Shown: positions 46,930 through 57,292, counted from the stretch's first letter. The stretch is DNA of 64,000 nt from Labyrinthula sp. Ha (GCA_015227615.1 JAALGZ010000033.1:186001-250000); one strand, 5' to 3'. The notes: generated by a model not told the origin, from the letters alone. A program made the numbers and translations.

Positions 46930-47670
46930 GAAGATCTGATAAATAAAACTTATTTGAGACAAGGTGAGTCCAACAGTTGATGTTCTATGGAAGCAATGAT
47001 TCAAAGTATTTGTAAGCTTTAGCTGCATAAACTCATTCTTGAAAAGGAATCTAGCGAAAATCATCAAATGATTATATCTCAATACTCAAATCCGAAAAAG
47101 CATGGCTATTCAAAATACACAAAACTCTAAAGCCGAAATTATGATGGGTGAAAAGGTTTTAAGTGAATGTATAAGCTGTTTTTAGATATGAATCAGGGTA
47201 CTATGGTAAATGGATCAAGCAAGAAAATACCATATGAAGATATTTGAAAGAGTATTTCACTAGACTAAGAGGGTAAATGGGAACAAGAGATCACGCTTTT
47301 TTTATTTACCTCATTTGATTACTACTCAGGGGGTTCTTTGCCTTTTCTAACATAGGATTTTGAACGAAACATATGATAATGTTGAAAGTTTTGCTTAGAA
47401 ATACATGGTAGGGTCAAAAGACCGATTGTTATTTATGTTATCATTCATGAGAAAGAACAAATGAAAAAACCTGTGATTGGATTTGTGGCTTTTTGAAATC
47501 CAAGATTCGATGATCAAGAAATGAAAAAGAGATGGGAACTTTTTCTACATAATGTATTCAAAAAATCTAAGAAATTATTAAAAAAAGTCCAAAGCATTTG
47601 TGGTCAAGGTTTTTTATGCAATGAAGCAGTTAGGGACAATGGGGGAAAAGGTGGGACTGAGTTCTAAATT
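46930..47670 (+). pseudogene. Decayed coding-like tract, family unknown
   Basis: From 47041 to about 47668 one plus-strand frame keeps protein-like composition across roughly ten stop codons without an obvious frame change. Examples are MYKLFLDMNQGTMVNGSSKK and KVQSICGQGFLCNEAVRDNG. The last 80 codons are almost free of stops. Charged and aromatic residues are distributed as in a real protein. I do not recognise the family. It is probably a dead gene or part of a transposable element. Confidence 0.35.
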
Positions 47671-47829
47671 ATTTTATATAAGAGAAAGAACAAGTATAAA
47701 CAAAAACGTTTTAGGTTCAAACTTACTTGTACAAGAAACTGTTCCTGGATAAGGAAAATAAAAAGCAAAACCATTTTAAGTTATCCTCTGTAATGGCTAG
47801 TTAAAGGAAGTTCATAGGCGAAGTCACCT

Positions 47830-50145
47830 TTTCTTCATTCACGTATCTCCTCCTAACTTCTTTCTTTCGGTGACTTAGCCATGATCTCATTTTCACTGAG
47901 AACGCATCCGTGTTTACAATAATTCAATTTGGGTTTTTTCTTGAAGGCCGGGGCATCTTCAAAAAGGCCTCGTATACTTTTTTCCATTCCTTGCTACTTC
48001 TTTTGCCTCCATCACAGGACGCTTTACACATTGCAAAAAGCTTAGAGCATTTAACATTCGACTTTCCTAGTAGCAAATAAGATCAATCAGTGAATCGCTA
48101 AACTTTATCTCAACAATTTACTCAGATCCAGAAGCGTCGTGACCTGTCTCCTGGAAAGCAGCTTTGTACAGAGAATTATCCGGAAATATGAATGAATTCG
48201 GCAGATGTCCTACACCGAAGTATTTAATAATGCTACGAAAACAATATCTAGGACACTGTATATAGTGAAAACAAAGATTTTTTTATGTCTCGCAACTAGA
48301 AAAAGCAGGTGTAGCCAATCTATTTACTTTACTTCCAGAATTTACTCGATTATTCTTCTCAACGTTGAATCGCTCAAGATATAGTTAGGCTCATTGAACT
48401 TTTCAACGATCTAGCAGCTTTCCATTAACTTCATTTCTGTTCTGGACATCTCACATAGCTCTTCGGAGAACAATTTGATCTCTGTTTTATATCCTTGTAT
48501 TTTCAGGATGATCTCTATCTACTCATCGGCACTACTCTCGGCGTAACTGATATCATTATTAAGAGTCCAGATTTTAAGGTAGAGTTCGAGTCGTTCTGTT
48601 CTTTGCTGGCTGCATAGAAGGATTCAACCCTTTTAGCAAAATTTTCAGAAAATGCTGTACATGTTTGTATTATTGCTCAACAGTATTTAGGTTTTGCTGT
48701 TGAGATTCATCTCGAAGCTCGACCAACATATTCTCGATAACTTCATCAAAATCCTTCTTTTCAGAAAAGTTTGCCATTATTCCATTCCGTAACTTTGAGT
48801 CAATTTTATGTCTTTTATTACCTCTTAGAATAGCTGAAGCCGTGTTCAATTTATCTAAGAAGTGTTTTTTCCGAGAGCCTGTGTAGTACCAATTATCTCC
48901 ACGGACCTCCTCAACACTTTGGTCCCATATGTCATGGTCACCTTTGCCTTGTCCAGACTTAGTATTTTTAGATTCTTTATAACATCTATATATTTATCTC
49001 AACTTCTATCACTTTGCATATTGAATTTATGGTTTTTTAAAGCCATTGATCCCAGAAGGGAACATTTCTACAAAACTGTATATGCTGATGACATGGTCAG
49101 TACTCACTTGGATACTCTCCCTGTATATAATTTTAAGTTTATTCTGTGGGCCGTTTTAGGAAGTTAGCCGGTTTCAAGTAATCTTTTCTTCCTTGCGATA
49201 ATTCCAGCTGAGATATAGCCTTCCTGTAAATTCTAGACATCTTTTGCCACACATGTTTAATTACTTTATTGTTATCATCTTCGAAAGAATAACCTATGTG
49301 TTTAGTTTTCTTCATAATTCTTTTTACGAGTGTTTTTCCTACAATATTTCTAGAATGTTGAGATGAAGCAAAATATCTGTTGCTTCAATTCGGATTTTGG
49401 AAACTGCTAGGTACTTAATTATCCTAAGTTCCTCTGATGTAAGCTCTTGTGTATATATCTTAGCATTTCTAAGTACTTTGGCCATATTTTTGCAGTGATT
49501 TTCTCCAATTATGACAAAATTGTTCTTAGAAATGTCGAGATTGAGCTTATTTCTAACTTCAGAAAATTGAAATTCTTGTCTGAACTACATTTTAATTCAC
49601 ATCTCTTCAGTCTATTATAGCTCCAATCCCATTTTGCTAAGCACCCTCCCAAAAAAAAGTAGTGAGAAATGCTAATTTTCTACTGAATACATATGCTTGC
49701 AAGCATAGTAATGACTTTAATACCATCCCCTGAGTGTGAAGAGACAACTGTGTTTGTTTTTTCTAAATTTTTACTTCTGCTTAATCTCTAAGGCATTGGA
49801 ACCTTCTGCTTGAAGCTTTCCCTTAGTTTATAGTTCTTGCATAGTTTTTGTTCTTAATTTTGCTTTGGGAGCAGGAAAAATATTGTTTCAGTCCGGTCAA
49901 ACTTTCGCTTTGTATAAAACCGCTGTCCTGTGTATCGCTGGTTTCCTTCAAGTATGGGGAAATCTATTTAGGAAAACTGTGCCGGCCATTCTGATCAGAA
50001 GTAGAATCTGACTCCTGGGTAAAATAATGAATCGCCTAGTTTTCCTGCTTTTTTTCATTCCAGTTCTACGCCGTACAAGTACCAAAGTTATTAAATCACC
50101 GGATCCATTAATATTCTGGGTGTAACCGTTATCAGAAATATACAT
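47830..50145 (-). pseudogene. Decayed coding-like region, family unknown
   Basis: Several minus-strand pieces look like protein: LITLVLVRRRTGMKKSRKTR near 50.1 kb, TQELTSEELRIIKYLAVSKI near 49.4 kb, HVWQKMSRIYRKAISQLELS near 49.2 kb, KKDFDEVIENMLVELRDESQ near 48.7 kb and SKEWKKVYEAFLKMPRPSRK near 47.95 kb. They are helical and charged and lie in one orientation over 2.3 kb, as expected of a single dead gene or element. It has the same strand as the LINE fossil downstream and could be its 5' part, but the plus-strand tract between them argues against one uninterrupted element. No family motif was recognised. Confidence 0.35.
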
Positions 50146-50885
50146 TTTGGGTATTGAATTTCCTCCTATGCCTTTACTGGAATGTGGTTTTGAGAGAGAT
50201 AAATTGGCGAGTCATTGATAGTAGGTTCGTATTGTACAGCCATTGGACTATTCATAATAAAAATTCAAGTTGCTCATTTGAACAAATAATACAGAATAAA
50301 AACCAGGACAATCATTTGGAATTCCATCGACCGAAAGATAGCAATCACAGGAGCAGCGAGTACCTGAGCAGGATGATATAGCGGAAGAAACATTATAAAT
50401 TCAAAGCATCAAAGTATCAAATATTTTAAGTCAAATGGCCGTAGCTTTAAATAATAATTTTAGTTATAAGCAAGTTCACTCAAAGTATCTGGACTAACCC
50501 TCAACTTCAACCAAAGTATATACATAATCCTGAAAACCCATTTTATATATTATAGTATTGTCAAACGGTACCCTTAATTGTAATATTTTAACTACCCACT
50601 GAGAAACTTTGGCCACAAGGCAAGAAAACCCGTTAAGTTTCTGGGTTTCAATGAAACAGCTCAACTTTGACCATAAGAAAGGGTCTGGAATGTGCTAATG
50701 AGCGTATATCGATACTACTTGTAGTCTCTGTGAACAAAGATAATCTTAATGCAAAGAAATTTAACCATTCGAAAGAGACAAATTAATAACTGTTCGTTTT
50801 GACATTAAATGGGCAGCATCAAACTCATTACAAGACCCTTAAATAAACAGAGAATGTCAGCAACATCCAATAAAATTAGTATTTC
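50146..50885. other. AT-rich spacer
   Basis: About 740 bp. A 75-codon plus-strand frame at 50154-50381 lacks homology. Nothing else is seen. Confidence 0.4.
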
Positions 50886-51437
50886 TTGAAACGGAATGTT
50901 AAAGCAGCAGACATAATCACCTACTTAAGCGAAGAGTCTACTTATAATGTCTCAGAAGCTCAAAGCACTAGTGACAGAATCCTAAAAGTTTCTCTCACTG
51001 GGACCAGAAAGAAAAAGATAGCTTTTAAACAGCTACGCTCCACACTATGGACTTTATCGGAAAACCTATATGTGTTTTATAAAAGAACTAGCAAAGTTCT
51101 CAGAAAAATACGAATAAGAGAAGGGAATTATTTTTCAGAGAAATTTTCCATGCACGAGAGAGAGAAACGGTGCCGAAGAAACAAGGTAGGTTGGGATTTT
51201 TACAAACAAAAGCAACACTATTGGAAAGAGTATATTGAACTAGTGCCACTCATCCAGGATCCACCAAACTGTAGATCTCCCCAACAAGCACGCCTGCCAA
51301 GAAACAGCAGTGTTTCGACCACATGTTCCAAAGTTCCCATATCATTTTACTGCCAACAAGCACCAAGTTGGAGTGGAAGGGTGGCAATTAATATTAAACT
51401 AAACCCATACGACCAGGAACTGAATGAGATAGCTTGA
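50886..51437 (+). CDS. Hypothetical open reading frame, possibly a relic
   Basis: The 183-codon frame is longer than expected by chance in this AT-rich DNA. Its product is basic and not recognised: a Lys/Arg-rich first half (HEREKRCRRNKVGWDFYKQK) and a Pro/Ser/Gln-rich second half. There is no signal peptide, membrane segment or known motif. The DNA just downstream, to about 52.0 kb, also reads like decayed protein in other frames, so this may be the surviving piece of a dead gene or element. I rate a functional gene as less likely than not. Confidence 0.35.
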   Translation: MKRNVKAADIITYLSEESTYNVSEAQSTSDRILKVSLTGTRKKKIAFKQLRSTLWTLSENLYVFYKRTSKVLRKIRIREGNYFSEKFSMHEREKRCRRNKVGWDFYKQKQHYWKEYIELVPLIQDPPNCRSPQQARLPRNSSVSTTCSKVPISFYCQQAPSWSGRVAINIKLNPYDQELNEIA

Positions 51438-53180
51438 ATTTCAGTGCAACTGGTTAAACCTCTGGAATTCTTTATATGCAACTTTAAACTATTATATCCC
51501 CAATGCATATTCAATTACAACTCTGTCATCTCCCTAGGTTAGAGCCGTCGGTGAACATCTAAATCTCCATAACTCCATCTCTAACACAAATTGATAGAAC
51601 TGCAAGCAAAAATCTTTAAATCTCAGAACTCATTGGAACCATCAAGATAAATCCTCACTGCACCACTCCAACCTATAGAATCCACTCATGAACCCTTTGG
51701 AAGCCTGCATCAACATCACCTCGAACTTGATGCTGGAAAATGTCCTGGAAACCTCACTTCACCCCTTCTGCTTAAAATGAGCAAAAATTGTTCGGAGATT
51801 TGTTCAGAATGTTTACATACGCTCTAATTGATTTGTTTCAATCTTCGTATATGTTTTTGGTCACGTGGTTGGAGCGTCACGGCTACTGCGTGAAAAAATT
51901 TCAATGTTTTACAATCATGCAACATTTGTGATTTATACTTTGCCCGTCTACATAATTTGCGCAAAATTTGGAATAAATAAGCTGTTCAGTCAAAGAAATG
52001 GCGTGTTCTGATTATTTGACCTATAGTATCACGATAAAGGAAAGAACTAGCAAAAGAGTAATTCATAGTTGAAATTAGTGTAGTATTAGTAAAGGTAGAG
52101 CTTGCCTTAGGTATGGAAAAAAGAGTTTAGACCGAGCTAGTAGAAAGTTAGATCATTAGGCCCAATTTATTCTAAGTCAAGACAAGACATCTCTTGAACT
52201 TTTCCGTCCGTGAACATTGTTAAAACAGACGTTCTCTACCAGAGTTAGGTGTTGAAGTGGCAACAAGAGGCTGGACAATACAATTCATGTGTATATATTC
52301 AATAATACTTTCAGAAAACTTAAATTAATCACTAAGAACCCTTCTTAAATCTTCTTTATTAATTTTCTACTTCATACATATTTTAAAACTATTTCTATAT
52401 TTTATATAATGACGTGTTAATATTAAATATAACACAATATTATATCCCAAAATATATGAAATACACAGCATCAAAAAACGATATATAATTTCCAATAAAA
52501 TCCATTTTCAAAATAAATTGGCGTTATAAAATATTCGTTTAATACATCTCCCAGAGGTTCCCATGTTCCATAAAAATATAACAGCAGAGTTAACCAATGA
52601 TATCATCTTACCAAAATAATAACGTTAATAATTTGTAATTAAATTTGGTAATATCAGAGTAAGGTATATGTTATCTTCCATTGGAAGAACTGTTAATATA
52701 GTTCCATTAAACAAATTTAATGCAATACGATGGATTGGTTGTAGACAAAGTGAAGAATAACCAACAGGAAGTCGTATCAAGGCTGAATATTCCAAACGTG
52801 AGCTGAAGAAAAGGAGAATAAAAAAGTAAAACAGAAAGGCTGAATTAATCGCAAACAATCTACAAAAACCAGTTACATAGTTTAAAGTAACGTTTCCCAT
52901 AGGCTTTCTACCAACTTCACAAAAAAACTTTGTACAATTAGAACAGGAACTGTTAACTTAAGCAACACGTTCCGATTAAAAGTAGTAACTCTTCTTATCC
53001 CTAGAACCGAGTTTGAGTAAAACCTTGGAGACCTTTTTTTCTCAAAGACGTTTTTGCATCAAGTATATCTAGTTTACCAGAGTTTGTTTCAACTAAAGCC
53101 AACTATTTACAGAGTACAAAGTAGGTGTGTTAAGAGAAGAACAAAGCATTAAGTCCTACCTTAAAGTGGGTTAAAAAAAG
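51438..53180. other. Spacer upstream of the P450 gene
   Basis: The first 600 bp is less AT-rich and coding-like but broken; the rest is very AT-rich. A 91-codon minus-strand frame (52625-52900) would encode a protein with one hydrophobic segment near its N-terminus, but it has no homology and I do not call it. Nothing else is recognised. Confidence 0.4.
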
Positions 53181-54791
53181 ATGAAGTTTAAACAAACACT
53201 TTCCTTTGTCAGGAAGACTACACATGTTCTCGGTATTGTTGCAGCACTTAAGGTACTTCAACTGTTCCTTCGTTGGATTAAAAATGTTCGAGTGCTTAAG
53301 CAGATGGCTAAGAACTCAAACAGTATCAAATATTGCGAGGAATTAACAGGATCTCCAATTGCGTTTGCAGTAAATATGATGAAAAATGTGGATAGAAGTC
53401 ATGATTATAGACTGGATCTATTCAAGAAGTATTCGAAGGATTTTAAAAATGACGTAAAGACGATAACAGTTTGTGGTGCTTTGCTCAATTTTGCACCTAT
53501 GTTATTAACCGTAGATCCAATACTTGTAGAACATATCCTTAAAACTAAAGAAACTCAATATTGGAGAGCAGAATTTGGGTTTGAATATGTTTCACCAAGA
53601 GGTTTGGGAACAATAAGACATGGACCAGATGCACCAGAGGAGAATAAACTTTTTGTTTATCAAAGAAAAACTGGATCCAGACTTGTTTCTCAGAAATTTC
53701 TAAGACAGAATATTACACCAAGAGCAATAAAATATTTATATAAATTGGAAGAAATTTTTCCAAAAAAGTCTGCAGAATATTCTTTAAAGCGTTGTATTCA
53801 AATGTATACTTTTGAAGTATTTGCTGATGTGGCATTTGGATTTGAGTGCAAAAGTGAGGAAGAGAAAGATTATTATGAAAGTGCGTACTGCAATATGTTT
53901 GAAGAGTTGTTAAAAGCAATGGGTAATCCTTTCTGGAAACTTCCTTACTCTAAATATTATGTACCTTCAAAAAAATTCTTCTTTAGTGAAAGACAAAAGA
54001 TTGAGGACCTATGTTTAAGAATTATAGATAAGAGGTTAAAAGAAACAGAAGAGCAAAGACAGAGTAGAGGTGATTTACTTTGTTTATTTATCAATGCTGC
54101 TACTGAAAAGCTTCACTTAGATAGAAAATTTCTGTCAGATGTTGTAATGACTTTTTTAAGCGCTGGAATTGATACTACTGCACATTTGTTGCATTATATA
54201 ATTTTTTATATTAGCAAAGATATGAAGCTTCAACAGGCATTATATGAAGACATAAAAACTTTTTCCTCTCTCGATACAAAGACAGGAAAAATTGACATTG
54301 ACCTTCAAGCAATGGTAGATTGTAAACTACTACAGGCTGTAATTCTGGAAACCGGGAGATTACACTCTCCAGCACCATTCAATGGGAGAGTAGCAACAAA
54401 AGATGATATTCTTCCAGATGGAACAAAAATTCCAAAGGGAGCTGGAATTTTTTATTGTATGAATTCGATGAGTAGAGATTCTAGAAACTATGTGGATGCT
54501 GAGGAATTTAAGCCAGAAAGGTTTTTAAATGGAGAAGTTAACTTGGATGAGCTGAGTAGTGCTGTTCGTCCATTCTTTGGAATTGGAATGAGATCTTGTT
54601 TAGGAAGACATTTATCAATTCATGAAACAAAGTTATTTGTGAGTTTTATGTTGACCAAATATAAGTTACAATTAAGTCAAAAAGAGCTTGAGGCAGCAAA
54701 AAGAGGGGGAGTTTTATATGGTGTTAGTTTATTTCAAAACTATAAATACGATTTGTTAGTAAATCTCGAACCAAGGTTATTGGATATGTAG
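53181..54791 (+). CDS. Cytochrome P450 (CYP4/CYP86-like)
   Basis: The 536-residue monooxygenase is complete. An N-terminal hydrophobic helix (about 15-33) should anchor it in the ER membrane. The oxygen-binding I-helix has AGIDTT (328-333), the K-helix ExxR is E390-T-G-R393, the PERF motif is at 445-448, and the heme loop is FFGIGMRSCLG with Cys473 as the iron ligand. SPAPFNGRVATKDDILPDGT and the general layout resemble the CYP4/CYP86/CYP704 group, many of which hydroxylate fatty acids at the omega end. The substrate here is inference only. No intron is seen. It converges on the SDR gene with 84 nt between stops; an oxidase and a reductase side by side might share a pathway, but nothing proves it. 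Confidence 0.92.
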   Translation: MKFKQTLSFVRKTTHVLGIVAALKVLQLFLRWIKNVRVLKQMAKNSNSIKYCEELTGSPIAFAVNMMKNVDRSHDYRLDLFKKYSKDFKNDVKTITVCGALLNFAPMLLTVDPILVEHILKTKETQYWRAEFGFEYVSPRGLGTIRHGPDAPEENKLFVYQRKTGSRLVSQKFLRQNITPRAIKYLYKLEEIFPKKSAEYSLKRCIQMYTFEVFADVAFGFECKSEEEKDYYESAYCNMFEELLKAMGNPFWKLPYSKYYVPSKKFFFSERQKIEDLCLRIIDKRLKETEEQRQSRGDLLCLFINAATEKLHLDRKFLSDVVMTFLSAGIDTTAHLLHYIIFYISKDMKLQQALYEDIKTFSSLDTKTGKIDIDLQAMVDCKLLQAVILETGRLHSPAPFNGRVATKDDILPDGTKIPKGAGIFYCMNSMSRDSRNYVDAEEFKPERFLNGEVNLDELSSAVRPFFGIGMRSCLGRHLSIHETKLFVSFMLTKYKLQLSQKELEAAKRGGVLYGVSLFQNYKYDLLVNLEPRLLDM

Positions 54792-54875
54792 AGTATATAC
54801 TTAGTTTAGACTGGTGATCTAGAATCAAAGCCAGTTTTATTATTGAACCCTATTATGCATCAACTTAAATATTTC

Positions 54876-55943
54876 TTAAAGTTTGAATCCCTTCGAGTTC
54901 AACGTTTTTAATGTTTCATCATACAACCAATTCTGTTTTTCTTCATCTATACAAAACTCTTTTGGAGCCTTTGCAGCGTTCATATGAAAATGTACTTGAC
55001 TAAAATCTGTGTATTCTTCACTTAGTGTCAATCGAACAATAACTTTTGCTGCTTTTTCAGGTGTTGGAAAAAACAACTTCAGAAACCAATCCACCACTTT
55101 TGCAAATGCCCTTATAATTACTGATGATCCAGACGTTGAATTTTGAACTATGTTTGAACCAATTGGTCCAGGACAGACGCTTATCACACGAATTCCTCTT
55201 TCCTTTAACTTGGTACTGAGAGAAGCAGAATATGTTGTACTAAAAACTAAGAAAAAATGAGAAAAATACATTGCTTGCTTGCTCTGTGCATACTTGAGCT
55301 GAGCAACTGACGCCCCCGATCCATAGTCCTCACCAAATGGTACATCCTTACCTTTAAATTTAAAGGAATCCAAATCTGGGGCATTTCTGTGATCTTCACT
55401 AGATACAAAAATAAGTCTTCCACTGTCCTGTAGTAAGTTGTATTTGAGCACTAACTCTGTTAAGTAGAAAGTTGCAAAGTAGTTTATTCCTAAAGTACTG
55501 CCAAAGTCTTGAGCAGTTTTTGTGTTTGCATACATCAATACTCCAGCATTGTTCACAACTGCGTCAAATTGAATATTTTCTTCAACTAATTGGTTTACAA
55601 AGTGTTCTACATTTTTTAGATCATTGTAATCACAGTCGTAGAAGTTAATTTGTGAGTTTTGAATCTGGGCATCATTTTTGAAAGTTTTTTTAAAACTTGA
55701 ACAATAGTTTATCAGCTCAGACACTTCGTTTTCTCTCTTTGTTCTTCTGGGTAGGACTAAGGTGTGTCCTAAACATAACAACATGGCAGCAGCTGCTTTC
55801 CCTAACCCATTTGTGGCTCCACTTACCAATATAGTTTTCGGTTCTTGCTTCGAAGATTGCAAGAAATCCTCATTTGATGCTTTGAATCGGTTTCTTATTG
55901 AATTTGCATCACTGATAAGTTTATACCATTCGTAAGCAAACAT
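54876..55943 (-). CDS. Short-chain dehydrogenase/reductase (retinol dehydrogenase-like), two exons
   Basis: The minus-strand frame is open throughout, but I split it as 55943-55270 and 55239-54876 (345 residues). Family motifs are: cofactor loop SGATNGLG (41-48), NNAG (131-134), catalytic Ser in FVSSEDH (near 181), and Y218-x3-K222 in YAQSKQA. In the unspliced reading, ten extra residues (MYFSHFFLVF) follow YAQSKQA, which breaks the usual spacing. Removing a 30-bp GTATTT...TTTTAG intron gives YAQSKQAITTYSASLSTKLK, the normal spacing up to GIRVISVCPG. It should reduce or oxidise a carbonyl or alcohol with NAD(P). The WW-domain oxidoreductase/RDH11-15-like group is the best general match. It shares a 90-bp divergent promoter region with HtrA. 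Confidence 0.85.
   Translation of the reverse strand: MFAYEWYKLISDANSIRNRFKASNEDFLQSSKQEPKTILVSGATNGLGKAAAAMLLCLGHTLVLPRRTKRENEVSELINYCSSFKKTFKNDAQIQNSQINFYDCDYNDLKNVEHFVNQLVEENIQFDAVVNNAGVLMYANTKTAQDFGSTLGINYFATFYLTELVLKYNLLQDSGRLIFVSSEDHRNAPDLDSFKFKGKDVPFGEDYGSGASVAQLKYAQSKQAMYFSHFFLVFSTTYSASLSTKLKERGIRVISVCPGPIGSNIVQNSTSGSSVIIRAFAKVVDWFLKLFFPTPEKAAKVIVRLTLSEEYTDFSQVHFHMNAAKAPKEFCIDEEKQNWLYDETLKTLNSKGFKL
55240..55269 (-). other. 30-bp in-frame, stop-free intron in the SDR gene
   Basis: On the minus strand it starts GTATTT and ends GTTTTTAG, is T-rich, and has an internal CTTAG at base 23 that is apparently skipped. It is a multiple of three and has no stop in frame, so retention would insert ten hydrophobic residues next to the catalytic Tyr/Lys helix. 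The evidence is the length and sequence match to the other introns here and the restored SDR spacing. Confidence 0.75.
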
Positions 55944-56033
55944 TTTACTTTTCTAAATATACCCTTTGATTTCACTGTTTTGATTGGTTGCATTTTCTTA
56001 AATTTGAGCAATCAAATGACACTAAAATTTCAA
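55944..56033. promoter_or_regulatory. Shared divergent promoter region, SDR and HtrA
   Basis: Only about 90 bp separate the two ATGs if HtrA begins at 56034, or 36 bp if it begins at the upstream in-frame ATG at 55980. The promoters of both genes must lie here or overlap the neighbouring coding sequence. No clear TATA element was seen; ATTGGTT at 55983-55989 contains an inverted CCAAT box. Confidence 0.4.
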
Positions 56034-57264
56034 ATGAAAAAAATATCACAGTTTCTACAAAGAAGATACTTTCAAAGTACGAGAAACTTGCGCGAAATCA
56101 ACTCTATAAAATTGTGGAATAAGCCGCTCCTATCATCATTCAATTCTTCCAAGCCATTTCTTGGTCTTTTTGGTATTACTGCAGTGATTTTCACCGGTTT
56201 TCAACTAAACCAACCAGTAGAAGCAAACTGCGATTTTCCTCAATATGACAGTCCAGATAGATCAAAGCTATTTACCTCATCAATAGCCGATGCTGTGGAA
56301 ATAGCATCACCTTCCTTAGTAAACTTAACTTTGTCAATGGGGGATCAAGTCCTTGGAGCTGGGAGCGGGTTCATCTACAACTCCAACCAGGCACTGGTTG
56401 CAACAAATTTTCATGTTGTGCAAATGTGCGTCCAAAGTAATTTTACAAGCAGAATTCAAATTAATGCTACTCTTTCCAATGGAGAAAGCTATAGAGCTAA
56501 GGTATACGGGTTCGATCAAGCGACAGATTTAGCTCTTCTGCAACTAGATTTTTCAAACTCGTCAGGGTATATTTTCATCAAAAATTTACTATTAGCCAAC
56601 TAGAGGAGCTAAAAATGGGATCAAGTGATAGAGTGAGACCTGGAGAATGGGTTATGGCACTCGGAAGCCCCTTAAAGCTTTCAAACACAGTTACGGCAGG
56701 GATAGTTTCTTCAGTAAATCGGAAGGCGTCGGAGCTAGGTTTGACCCAAAAGAGGACAGATTACATCCAAACAGATGCAGCTATTAATGCAGGTGTATTT
56801 TAGTTCTTAGGTTATGTATAGGAAATTCTGGAGGACCTTTGATCAACCTCAAGGGTGAGGTGATTGGAATCAACACAATGAAAGTGCAAGGCACTGGTGG
56901 AATTGGTTTTGCCATTCCAATAGATACGGCGAAACTTGTTCTAAGGCAGTTGATGGAAAAAAAACATGTTGATCGCCCATTCTTGGGTCTAAGAATGGCT
57001 GGTACTTTTTCTTCTTCTTTGAGTACAGCTGTTAAAAGGGACAAGGGAAATGTGGCTATCGTTGCGGTAGCGAGGGGAAGCCCAGCGGATCAAGCTGCGT
57101 TGAAACCAGGAGATACGCTGCTTAAAATTAATGGGAAGAGGATCGAGACATCTTACGATGTAATTAAAGAGGTTGGCTACGATATAGGGAAAACACACGA
57201 AATCGAGATTCAAGACAGATCGGGCAGGATGAGAACTGTCTATGTAACTACTGTAAGACAATAA
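56034..57264 (+). CDS. Mitochondrial HtrA/DegP-type serine protease, three exons
   Basis: Spliced as 56034-56566, 56596-56792 and 56822-57264, the product has 390 residues. The start at 56034 gives a basic, Ser-rich presequence ([15 protein letters not shown]), then a membrane segment (about 41-58), as in mitochondrial HtrA2/Omi of the intermembrane space; upstream in-frame Mets exist at 55980 and 56016. The trypsin-like domain has His127 in ATNFHVV, Asp165 in ATDLAL and Ser246 in [13 protein letters not shown]-terminal PDZ domain contains RPFLGLRM and [20 protein letters not shown]. It should degrade damaged proteins. The two 29-bp introns both break the frame, and the second splits the codon before the catalytic NSGG, so splicing is needed for activity. 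The next gene starts 28 bp downstream. Confidence 0.9.
56567..56595 (+). other. 29-bp intron 1 in HtrA
   Basis: GTATAT donor and ACTATTAG acceptor with no internal AG. Removal joins the Asp-containing strand ([12 protein letters not shown]) to [17 protein letters not shown] as in other HtrA proteins. Confidence 0.88.
56793..56821 (+). other. 29-bp intron 2 in HtrA
   Basis: GTGTAT donor (the only one here not starting GTA) and TGTATAG acceptor. Two earlier AGs, in TTTTAG and CTTAG, are skipped. Removal produces the catalytic AINAGNSGGP. Confidence 0.88.
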
Positions 57265-57292
57265 ATTTAACGTACGTTAAAATGTCGATCTA

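Noticed and set aside
49073-49111. YADD-like reverse-transcriptase motif (TVYADDMVSTH) on the plus strand
   Set aside because: No other reverse-transcriptase block is present on that strand nearby, and the stronger protein-like signal there is on the minus strand. It is most likely a chance match.
52625-52900. 91-codon minus-strand frame with one hydrophobic segment
   Set aside because: Composition is that expected from AT-rich DNA and no homology was seen. It could be a small membrane protein, but nothing supports this.
56424-56450. A third, 27-bp in-frame intron in HtrA after ATNFHVVQM
   Set aside because: A GTGCGT...GCAG candidate exists, but removing it makes the His loop shorter than in HtrA relatives, while keeping it makes the loop slightly long. 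I left it in the exon.
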